From assembly GCA_010093635.1 (NCBI GenBank), contig MU006786.1, positions 1,012,908-1,076,907 on the forward strand: DNA of 64,000 nucleotides. The letters are read 5' to 3'. The DNA is from Massarina eburnea CBS 473.64. Its lineage: Eukaryota; Ascomycota; Dothideomycetes; Pleosporales; Massarinaceae. The number at the start of each line of letters is the position of its first letter. The stretch's first letter is position 1. A program made the position numbers and the translations under genes. Positions 32,021 through 41,358 of this stretch are shown one piece after another. The notes beneath the pieces are model-generated. The model ran no database searches. It had not been told where the DNA came from and was given only the letters and a program-made list of their open reading frames with translations.

Positions 32021-33713
32021 CGTGGTAAGGAGTTGACGGATACGTGTGTTTTGTCGACGCAGTGGAAATGATTGTTTTCGCGCGAAGTTGATGGACGGTT
32101 GATAAAACACGAGGGTGGGGACGAAGTTTGGGGGGGGATGAGGAGAGAAGGAGGTGATGTTGCGGCGAGAGCCTCAAACAAAAATAAATGTCGCTTGCGT
32201 AATAGGAAAATTTTCCGTGTACGTTTTCCTAGCGCTTACTGCTTTGGGACTTGATTAGCCAGGAACCGAGGTAAGGATCGTATGCAATGCTGCCCTAAGT
32301 GCTGCATACAGTCTAGTATAGTGTGAGAAAAATGGAGGATGCCGGAAAAGAAGAAAAAATGTATTGTACACGAGAGGATTCTAGGCTAGCGCTGCAGTAC
32401 CGATTCCATTATTTAATTTCCGATCATTCACGTGTTAACACGACACTGCCACCAACATACCCACATCACATAGCCAGAGTTACTGAGCCAAACAACATGT
32501 AGATACCACCTACGTAGCGCCATGCGCGTGTCATACAAAGTCCTCATAGGTCACAATCGGCCTAAATTCAAGATATGAAGTTAATTGTTATACTAAAGTG
32601 GACACGGTACAGATATTGGCTTCTTCTATGTAGATACGCTCTTCCTTTATAGTAGGCCAGGTACTGCTGTGGTCTCATAAGTTATCTTTGCATACTCTTT
32701 GTCCTGTGTTCCCATTACTAAATCTCCACGAAGTAGTCTTACCATTACTACACTTCTGATTAGAATTGATATCTTACACTATAGCAAAGAATTCCACAGT
32801 AGAAAGCAAGACGTCTTGAATGTAGAAGACGCTTCCAAATAGTGCGATAATCTTTGCGATGCCTACTTTGGAATTCTTCTAGGCCTAGGTGGCCAGAATC
32901 GATCTATTTCGATGCACGATAGAAGACAATGTACAAGGCACGGAGATGATATCTAGCGGCGAGTGGGAGAATTAGATAGGCGAACAGAGGTACAAGGCGG
33001 AGGTCGCTATGGGTGCTGACGCGGTGTTGAGACACGTCGCAGGTGAGCTCTGTAGTTGGGAACCGAGTTTGGGGTTCATACAGCTTAGCTCAGAATATGC
33101 GCACCTTGGTCCAGGGAAGTAAGCAAAGCAGTTAGAAATCACAGACAGTTGCGAAGAAGCTCCAAATGATTCCATTCCATCCGGGAAGCTCCAAGCCGTC
33201 TAGACTATGGCCTGGAATCAAAAACCAAAAATCCAAGCACCGACAGAGTGGTATCTTAAGCGCGTCGACCCAAAGCTGGTGGAGAACAAGGCATCCGAAG
33301 GTAGCGGCCGAATCAGGACCAAAACGTATTAATGCAGTGAGTAATAGTGAGCCGCCGGGGATTGGCATGGCGTTTGATATTATCCGAGATGTGAATATAA
33401 CAATTAGACCAAAGGGAAAGTATGTACGCCTTAGTAACGCCGAGTATGTATGGTACAGTAAGCGCCCGGGGTGTTTCGAGAGGCGCTCAGAGAGATCGAT
33501 ATGCGGATCTGTAAGTCGGTTCGTGATATATGTGCAGATGTAGGGTTAGGGTGTGTCGACTATGTGGGTTACTGTCGACGTTCAATTGTTCGAGGGCGTG
33601 GGCGTAGAAGAGACAGACGGCTGGCTTGACGGTCTTAGTACGATCTGAGCCTCGTAATCAGTAGTCCACTGCACGTCCATCTTTCTTGCTTTTCCACTAC
33701 CCTCGGGCAGGAG
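32021..33713. other. Intergenic, AT-rich
   Basis: About 1.7 kb with no supported gene. A 41-codon frame at 33207-33332 (MAWNQKPKIQAPTEWYLKRV...) has protein-like composition but no family or splice partner. The middle (32400-32900) is strongly AT-rich with scattered stops. Confidence 0.4.
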
Positions 33714-35258
33714 TCATTGCTGTCTTTTGTGCGTACTTTCCTGTATCGGATATGGGCGTAGCGGCGGCGATCGTCGGAGTGTAGGCGACATGCGTACTGC
33801 ATCAGAAGCAAATGTTGCGGCTGCACTGGGTGTAGTTGGTGCCGAGTTTCCAACCATAGGTGTGCCTTTAGCCGAACCTCCGCTGCCTTGCCGATGGTGC
33901 ATACCTCGGACAGTGGATGATGTCGCTGGTGATCGCCCTTGCGGTGCTCGAGGTGTCGTGTTAGCGCTTCCCTCTGCACTACGGTGCTGCTGCCTGGCAC
34001 GTGGTGTGGTGTCTTGATTCCCACTTGTGAAATGATGGGTGTCCGACCGTGGCGTATTCTCCTGACTACCGCTGGAGGGCTGCCTTGGCTTGCTTGAGGA
34101 ATTCGATCTGCTACGCGCAGTGCCTCTTGACTGTGCTTGGGTCGGTAGGTTCGTAATAGGCGAGGTTTCGGCCACACGTCTGCGCGTCTGAGTTCCCTGG
34201 CCCTGAGGTGCTTTGTCACTCCGCTGGTTCGCAACAGGCTGTACGCCACCAGACGTAGGTGCCGCAGACATGGGTGGCTCTGGACTTGCAGCCGCCCCAA
34301 CCTGTGGAGTGCTTTCAAAGCTCTTGCGCTTCATCATGCGACCCAAAATCCCGACAAGCTCTGCAGCGTCCTCAAACTCTGTATCGTCCATTGCCTCCTG
34401 CGCACGGTAGACGTCTTTTATCGCTCGTCTAGCTATCCTTCGAGAGCCTTCGTGATCGTGTATACAGTCCCAAAGAAAAGCACTGTGCTCCAATGCTACA
34501 GAGAGCCTCAGTGGATGCGACCCCGGGAGGAACGACGTGGCGTATGCCGTGGCCGTTGTGAAATAGCCTCCAGCCAGAGGCACAAAGTTCAAAGGGGGGA
34601 GAATAAAGGAGGAAGGCTGAGGGATGGGTATGGGGTGAAGGCCAGGAGGCGCGTTGATGGGCCCTGGAGAAGGAGTGCCTACAGGGCCGCCAGCCGAATA
34701 CGGGTTGGTGACAAAAGACGTTTCCGAGACGATGGAGTCGATGGGCTCGCGAAGCATAGGTTGCTTTCCGGCGCGTTTTGACGGCGGGGAGAGATTTGTG
34801 GTGTCGGTTTCTCGGCTCTGACTAGTCCCCGTCTGCTCGGGGTAAGGTAAAGGGGGGACTGCCAACGCTCGAGGGTCATTGCTTGTCATATTCGTCGAGG
34901 TAACCGGCGGCTGGTTATGAAAGAGACAGAAGATGTGGTAGAAGCTCGCTCGTAGCTTGACGCTGAGGACCCTGCATTCCGGACCATGCTGATTGTCCTG
35001 GGCGTAGGGGAGGACATAGAGCTCTAGTATCGAAAGACCTTCGCGGGACAACCACAGTATGTGCTGGTACAGGCCAAGCGAGGGCGTGTCGCGGCTTGTA
35101 TCCAGCTTGCGCAGCTTTCGCGCTCTGACGAGTCTCCGTGACAGGAGGACGGAGAGGCCGAGGATCTGATAGAGGGAGCTGGAGAGAAGTGGGTTGCTGT
35201 TTTGTGTCTGTTTGGCTACCCGACCGAGGAATTTCTGGTCGAAGTCCAAAGATGCCAT
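33714..35258 (-). CDS. Divergent 14-3-3-like protein with disordered tail
   Basis: 14-3-3 proteins are phosphoserine/threonine-binding adaptors; this is a remote member about twice the usual length (514 aa, single exon). The N-terminal half shows the early helices: LSVLLSRRLVRARKLRKL near 33-50, LSILELYVLPYAQ near 75-87 and VLSVKLRASFYHIFCLF near 98-114 (canonical KMKGDYYRYLAEV). A Pro/Ser-rich insert of about 110 residues follows. The later helices then appear: LPGSHPLRLSVALEHSAFLW, CIHDHEGSRRIARRAIKDVY and AMDDTEFEDAAELVGILGRM (canonical THPIRLGLALNFSVF...). The last about 190 residues are Ser/Thr/Pro-rich with repeated T-P and S-P sites. The Arg-Tyr of the phosphopeptide pocket is replaced by His-Ile, so canonical binding is doubtful. 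The promoter side contains a 9-bp tandem repeat 340 bases upstream. Confidence 0.8.
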   Translation of the reverse strand: MASLDFDQKFLGRVAKQTQNSNPLLSSSLYQILGLSVLLSRRLVRARKLRKLDTSRDTPSLGLYQHILWLSREGLSILELYVLPYAQDNQHGPECRVLSVKLRASFYHIFCLFHNQPPVTSTNMTSNDPRALAVPPLPYPEQTGTSQSRETDTTNLSPPSKRAGKQPMLREPIDSIVSETSFVTNPYSAGGPVGTPSPGPINAPPGLHPIPIPQPSSFILPPLNFVPLAGGYFTTATAYATSFLPGSHPLRLSVALEHSAFLWDCIHDHEGSRRIARRAIKDVYRAQEAMDDTEFEDAAELVGILGRMMKRKSFESTPQVGAAASPEPPMSAAPTSGGVQPVANQRSDKAPQGQGTQTRRRVAETSPITNLPTQAQSRGTARSRSNSSSKPRQPSSGSQENTPRSDTHHFTSGNQDTTPRARQQHRSAEGSANTTPRAPQGRSPATSSTVRGMHHRQGSGGSAKGTPMVGNSAPTTPSAAATFASDAVRMSPTLRRSPPLRPYPIQESTHKRQQ

Positions 35259-37766
35259 TTTCTAGTGTGCTACCGCCGCCTTAGCGCGCCGGTGGAGATG
35301 GAAGGAGCGTGTCGTGATGGGGGTCGAAGAAGGCGCGACGGAAGCACTCACCATCAACACCAGCTGTATCTCGAGTGTAGACACAATGCAGCCTGGACCA
35401 GGCTGACAGACGTCGTTTTCAGATAAGACCACTGGAGAGATGAGAGCCGAAACACGCAGCCGCTTCCAGCCAATTGATCCGTTTTGAGCACTGACACAGT
35501 GCACGGAGGCTCGCAGTGAATGGTGATTCTCGTGACAGGGCCGGCTAGCGGCTGACGGAGGCTCAATGGTATGCTGGATGCTAACCGCGGTCGGAAATTC
35601 GTCGAGTTTGTCGAGTTTGTCGAGTTTGTCGAATTAGGCAATAATGGTGATAGTGATGGTACAGTGTGTAGAGATGAGTGCTGGACGAGCTGGTAATGTA
35701 GACTGCCGGTTACAACACGAGCACTATCCGGGATGTCTGTACAGCTGTCAGCCATGGACTCGGACGCGAACAGTTCACACTGCATCTGAACCCCAGATTA
35801 CCTCAAAAGGGACAAGGCAAGATGGTGTTGTTCTTGACGGCGCAGTGCAGCTCTCATTCGACCGACGGGGCTGCAATTGGGCCAATGGGGGTGCGTGATA
35901 GGTGAGGCGACTCGGAACTTCAACGGGGCTACGGCGGTTGTCATGAGGCGGCGATATCGCGCAGGGTGGCTGGAGACAGGTTTTGGAGCCTCGGACAGCG
36001 CATTGCGAACCTCTCCCGCCTCGAAGCCGCCGGCGCGAGGTTCTGCGACGATATAAAAGCCGTCACGAATGGCAGGCGGTGTAGAGCGGTCAGTGCCCTG
36101 CTCGAGAGCTAAGCCGAGGAGAGTTGGGATCTCGGCACACACACACACACCAGGCACACCAGGCACGCCAGGGCACCAAATGTCGCTGGTGTGTCGATGA
36201 GATGGCGACGTCGATGGCAACCAGGGGCGGCGCACCGGGCTGGTCTCCGCTCGCGATGCCGTCTTCAGATGCTCCGGGAGGGTGTGGAGGAACGGGCGGG
36301 GTGGCGCCCGCAATGGAATGCGACAGCAACAACAGCGACAGTGACAGCGACAGCACGGTGGTGGGAAATGGCAGGGCGGGCGGTGGGATGCTACTACTGT
36401 ACTATTATCCCACGCGTCTGCGCCCAGTGGTGTGGGACTCCGGAGCTGCAGCTCCTGCGTCAATATGCAGATGCGACGTCTACGTGTCAATCGGGGTGCT
36501 AGCCATATGTCTCTGCATGACCGCTTGCCCGTTCATGGTTGAACATGAGGCGGTATTGCCAGCTGGCATCGACACTACGTCTGTCACCTCGTGCTTCTCC
36601 AGATCGAATCGACATCCTTATTCTCCGCTGGGAGCAACACTCGGCGACAACCTAGGTGATACGGCCCAGAGATGCATACGCAGTTCCGTACCGAAGCCGG
36701 AGACAGGTTTGATTGCCCCAGAGATGCTCAGACAGACCGCTTTACCAATCGTGCCGTCATCTGCACTATCTGCAGCCGTTCGCATCAACTTCAACCAGCG
36801 GTGAGTGGTGTGCTATGATTGGCCAAGATTCGCCTTGTTGCCAACACAGCATCGACCTCGCAAACATCAACACCATCTCTGTAAGATCTCCGGAAAATAT
36901 ACCTGTACGTGCAGCGACAGCGTGGCACAGCGTATACCTCCAACGGCGCATGCCCTACCATGCTGACTGTCCAGACTAACCATGTACGGGAAACGAGGTT
37001 TTACCTTTCCTTACGTGGTACCTCTCCACCTCCGGCCAACGTCATTTCCTTTAGGGGTTCGGACTTTCATGGCATCTGGCTCCCCTTGACTAGAACTGGA
37101 ATGCGGATGCCGGTGACATCTTGAGGATTGTCGGTTTTCGTCATTTCGCTTCCGATCCGGTTCGTATGCGCGTTACCGAAGGCAACACTCAATTTGCTAC
37201 CCGAGAACGTTCGTATCTGCATTGTACGCCACGTACAAAGACTCAAGATTGTCACTGTAGTTTGCAAGCCAACTTTCCCTCCCGCGGTCTCCACCAAAAA
37301 GACCTCAAAACGAGAGCGTTGTCTGTAATCAAGAGAAACATTGCTACACAAGGTGACCAATTCGGGAATCTCATCCACTTTGCTTGCATTGGGTTGTTTG
37401 ACACTCTGTCGATTCTCGAACCACCGCAGCAGCAACGGAATCTGGATGGAGTAGGGTTGCAGTTACGCGTATGACATTGATACCAAACAGCCGACATGGT
37501 TGCTATGCTTTCAGATCTCACCCGCAAACCTCCAGTCGCATATAAGGGTAGGAAACATGGTAGTGCTGATAATGAAATGCATCCAACCTGTACCCTTTTC
37601 ATTAACCATCATCGTTCTCTTTTAAAGAACGCACACTCTTTCTTATCATTGGCTCACAGAGCACATCTGGGCTCTCTCGATCACCGTCGTTATCAGAGCG
37701 CATATCTGCACTCCACATCCCGACTTCCTGGACTTTGGATCAACTAGTGGAGGCTCCCCTATCTCC
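35259..37766. other. 2.5 kb region without a supported gene
   Basis: Contains the promoter of the 14-3-3-like gene and, at its right end, that of the small Cys/His-rich ORF. Open frames at 35798-36490 (minus) and 36124-36804 (plus) overlap each other and encode low-complexity Cys/His/Arg or Ser/Gly strings driven by CA and GACAGC repeats near 36137-36360; I treat them as chance. A TATA-like catataaggg lies near 37539. Confidence 0.4.
35601..35632. repeat. 9-bp tandem repeat (gtcgagttt)
   Basis: Three perfect copies of gtcgagttt followed by a partial copy, about 340 bases upstream of the 14-3-3-like start. Confidence 0.85.
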
Positions 37767-37934
37767 ATGTGCTATTACCACGCATACAGCCACCAATGTG
37801 GCCATACCGAGATGGTCTTCCAACAGCTATGCTCCAAGGGGCAGTTGGGCCAGAAGAAGTGCCCGCGCGGCCAGGAGGGAGTCATTCTGACAACCGTGAA
37901 GGTTGAATATCCTTGCAGTGGTTGTCCAAAATAG
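37767..37934 (+). CDS. Small Cys/His-rich protein, 55 aa
   Basis: A short open frame starting MCYYHAYSHQCGHTEMVFQQ and ending YPCSGCPK. It has six cysteines (positions 2, 11, 22, 32, 50, 53) and histidines at 5, 9 and 13, including the CGH motif and a terminal CxxC. Such a spacing could bind zinc. I recall similar small CGH-containing proteins as common orphans in dothideomycetes, always of unknown role. There is no signal peptide. Just after the TAG there is a GT...AG intron-like stretch (37935-38001, gtaggc...gagctaacacc...tatag), so the mRNA may be spliced in its 3' UTR or the gene may be longer than shown. A TATA-like catataaggg lies about 230 bases upstream. Protein-like composition and the regular Cys/His pattern are the main support. 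Confidence 0.6.
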   Translation: MCYYHAYSHQCGHTEMVFQQLCSKGQLGQKKCPRGQEGVILTTVKVEYPCSGCPK

Positions 37935-39089
37935 GTAGGCTGCACGAGCCGAGCATGCAGTATGTGTATAGTCAAATCGCTGAGCTAACACCTATGTATA
38001 GCGACGATGGATCCTGTCCCCCAACCCCGAATGCTCAAGAGAAAGATGATGGCTAGTCTTGATGGTCAGTGGGGTTGGCCTGTAGAGGTAGCTTTTTCTC
38101 GGAGATTTATTCAATATCACTACACAAGCGTTCACTCTCACTCCACCCGCCTATTTCTTGACGTCTATGCTGAGTCGACGGATTTAGCCCTACCGAGCAC
38201 GTGAGTATGATGCTATGTCCTGCCAAGCTCTATACGCTCCATACGGTCGGTTCACAATGCCCAGACCTCGCTTCCTATCCCATGTTTCGATTCACCCGCG
38301 TCTGAAAGAATCGACAACGATGTTTCTGGCATTGTGCCATCGTGCTCGACACAGATGTCTGCGAAATGCAGTTGTAGATAGGCGGCATGGCATTTCACCA
38401 ATTGCATAGATGTTTCAGACTTGCTGATAGACGTTTCGATGGAAGAAAGCCATGTGCAGGCACGTCCAGGTTCCCTGGCGAGCAGTCTCGAACGAGATCG
38501 CCTCCTGGGGTCGTGCTCCACCCCCGCATCCGCCACCTTACAATTGATAGGCGGTAGGCTCTTCGCTGAGCACCTCAACAACGATCAAGTCCAGGCGACA
38601 GGTTGCGGAAGACTTCGATTCCGGTCCTCGGTTACGATAACAAACCGCAGACCACTTCTCACTAACGACTGGTTACTGCTTTGGGAAGGCGCTAGTAGGC
38701 GTTCCCTCGCCTTAAACCGAGATCGATTGATGTGGCTTTCGGGCAAGGTATCTCTCAGGCACATTTTGTAACCTTGCCGCATTAACTGGCCTGAGCAATA
38801 GTCGGGTAAGCATGTGAGCGTGTACAATGGGTGAGCTGTAGTTAGGAAACGAGGTAGGGGTCTCCTCATGAGGTAGGGGTCTCCTCGTGGCGGGTGGGCT
38901 GCTGTTTCCCTTCTTAAATAATTGCCGTGCGCTCTTTCCTCGTTGGCAGCTTTGCGTTGCCGCGGTTGCCGTTTGTTCTTTCTGCATCTGTCCACCTAGC
39001 TTGATGGTGCTGCAGCTGCGACTGCAATCTCCTTGTCTGCACGACCTGCCTCCCATTTTCCATCCGCAAAACATCTCGGTCCGTTCACT
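37935..39089. promoter_or_regulatory. Intergenic and promoter of the DHA2 transporter
   Basis: About 1.15 kb without a recognised gene. The right end is the transporter promoter, with a duplicated 19-base AGGGG-containing unit at 38851-38888 and pyrimidine-rich leader sequence before ATG 39090. Confidence 0.45.
38851..38888 (+). repeat. Tandem 19-bp promoter repeat with AGGGG core
   Basis: Two adjacent copies of gaggtaggggtctcctcat, the second differing in one base (cgt for cat). Each carries AGGGG, the stress-response-element core bound by Msn2/4-type factors in yeast, inside an imperfect gagg...cctc palindrome. It lies about 200 bases before the transporter start. Binding is inferred. Confidence 0.7.
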
Positions 39090-41005
39090 ATGGACGTCAC
39101 ACACGCCGCAAACGGAGCACTCCTCGATGAGAAAGAGAAGGTCATCGGGGGCGCCAGCGGAAGTGGCAAGAGGAGGAGCTTAGGAGGAGAGTCTCCCGTG
39201 AACGCGGATGGTGCACAGGTGGGCCAGTCAGCTGTAGGAGGCGACAAGGCCGCTACGGCTACAGAGGAAGAGGAGGTCGAAGACGAGTCCAAATACCTCA
39301 CCGGAGTCAAACTGGCCATCCTGTCTCTCGGTCTCTGCCTGGTGACATTCATGATCGCCCTCGACAACACCATCATAGCAACAGCGATTCCCAAGATCAC
39401 GACCGTCTTCAACAGCCTCAACGATATTGGCTGGTATGGATCGTCGTACTTGCTTACAACTTGTTCTCTCCAGCCGTCTTTCGGCAAGGTGTATACCTAC
39501 TTCGACGTCAAATATACATATCTCTTCGCCCTGTTCTTGTTCGAGGTTGGATCCATCGTTTGCGCCGCCGCTACGAGTTCTTCCATGTTCATTGTGGGGC
39601 GTGCAGTGGCCGGCGCTGGAGCAGCAGCACTCTTCTCCGGTGGCATGACCATCATTGGCTATTCTGTCAGTATATATGTAGGATTTGAACTGCACGAGGC
39701 ACATGCGCTGACTTTGCGCCAACCAGGTTCCTCTCCGCAAACGGGCTATTTATATGTAATGAGTTCCAGTTTGCGAAATACATGCAACACTGACATCATT
39801 TAGTGCCGCCCTCTCTTCCATGTTCGGAATCGCCTCTGTTGTCGGTCCCGTTCTCGGAGGTGCATTCACCGACAAGGTCTCATGGCGCTGGTGTTTCTGG
39901 ATTAACCTTCCTTTCGGAGCCGTTTCATTTGCCGTGGTTTTCATCTTCTTCTCGAACCCAGAGAGGTTATACAGCCACATGACAGTCAAGGCTAGGATAA
40001 AAGAGATCGACCTTTTAGGAGCATTGTTCCTGATCTGCGCCATTGTAAGCTTGTTGCTTGCTCTGCAGTGGGGTGGGCAGACATATCCGTGGAAGGATTC
40101 AAAGGTCTGGGGCACGTTGCTCGGATTTGGCCTTATCATCAGTGTCTTCATTGGCCTTCAGGTGCGGCAGAAAGATCGAGCGACGATCCCGTTAAGGGTG
40201 TTCAAGCAGCGGACTATCCTAGTGAGCTGTGTCTTCTCTGCTCTGCTTTCCATGTCCATTTATTGGTAAGTCCTTATCTCTATCAAGTTTGCTCCGACGC
40301 AGTATTGTGTATTCTTTTCTTTTCCGTACAGCTAACATGGCTCGCAGCCATCTCTTCTACCTTCCCTTCTATTTCCAAGCCATCAAAGGTACGACCGCAG
40401 AGCAATCCGGCATCCGCACAATCGCCTACCTCGTCTCCGTCACTTCATCTTCCATTGTAGTCGGCGGTCTTATCACAAAATTCGGTTACTACGCTCCCTT
40501 CATGTGGTTAGGAAGCGCCATCTTCACCATCGGCTGCGGCATGCTGTACACGCTCAAAGTCGACTCTTCCCCGGGCAAATGGATAGGTTACCAGATCTTG
40601 GCCGGTATAGGCTGTGGCGCTAGTGTCCAGGTTCCCTTCATCGCCGTCCAAGTCGTGGCTAGCACAAAAGATATGCCGACTGCGAACGCGTTGGTCATGT
40701 TCTTCAACAGCCTCGGCGGCGCTATCTCTCTATCTATCGCGAACAATGTGTTCGTCAACAATCTCATCAAGGAGATCCCCAAGGCTGGTTTCGATCCACG
40801 GCCGATTCTTCAAAGCGGACCAACGGGTTTCAGGCCATTTGTACCAGTGGCTCTTCTCCCAGCCGTGCTTGAAAGGTACAACAATGCTGTTGTCAGCACT
40901 TTTCTTATTGCGGTTGCGACGGCTGGGATTTCGGCAATTGTCAGCTATGGGATGGAGATGAAGAGCGTGAAGGGCAAGAAAATCGTTGCTGGTGGAGCTG
41001 CTTAG
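39090..41005 (+). CDS. MFS efflux pump, DHA2 (14-TMS) family
   Basis: Drug:H+ antiporter-2 type exporter of the plasma membrane. Exons 39090-39665, 39727-39755, 39804-40265 and 40348-41005, giving 574 aa; exon 2 is a 29-nt microexon (VPLRKRAIY) completing the conserved loop 4-5. Residues 1-70 are a hydrophilic, acidic tail (ATATEEEEVEDESKY). TM1 is ILSLGLCLVTFMIALDNTII, then the DHA2 motif TAIPKITTVFNSLNDIGWYG, YLLTTCSLQPSFGKVY, GRAVAGAGAAALFSGGMTII, motif C GIASVVGPVLGGAFTDKVSW and RWCFWINLPFGAVSF. The C-terminal half contains FYLPFYFQAIKGTTAEQSGI and ANALVMFFNSLGGAISLSIA. Family identity is clear; the substrate is not. No biosynthetic gene lies next to it, so it is probably a general efflux carrier. 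The promoter carries the duplicated AGGGG unit. Confidence 0.93.
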
Positions 41006-41312
41006 AGAAAGGTTAGCAAGTGGCTAGAATTGAACATGTCAGGAGGGCATTTCTTCGGCATTAAAGGGGCATTGCATATGTTCTTGCATGGTGGCTATAG
41101 ACTGTTTCCATGCATACTCACAGATAATTTGCATGCCATAGCATCAGACTTTTGTAGTGTAAAATATAATCAACCTTCAATACACGGCTCCCTGTTATGC
41201 TAGAGCCTTGCATGGATGCATATGCACATAACCACCAATTTCACGTTTTGATAAAAATACATGCAAGACCATCCACATTCCTACCCAAGTTACGGAAAGG
41301 CGCCAACTAAAC
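41006..41312. other. Convergent 3' region, DHA2 pump and CLF1
   Basis: About 300 bases between two converging genes, AT-rich, holding both 3' UTRs. No other feature is seen. Confidence 0.45.
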
Positions 41313-41327
41313 TCAGCCCTCCTGTGC

Positions 41328-41358
<31 letters not shown>

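Noticed and set aside
33207..33332. 41-codon frame MAWNQKPKIQAPTEWYLKRV...
   Set aside because: Protein-like composition, but too short and with no homologue or splice partner that I can name.
35798..36804. Overlapping frames of 230 and 226 codons on opposite strands
   Set aside because: Both are driven by CA and GACAGC-type simple repeats and encode low-complexity Cys/His or Ser/Gly strings.
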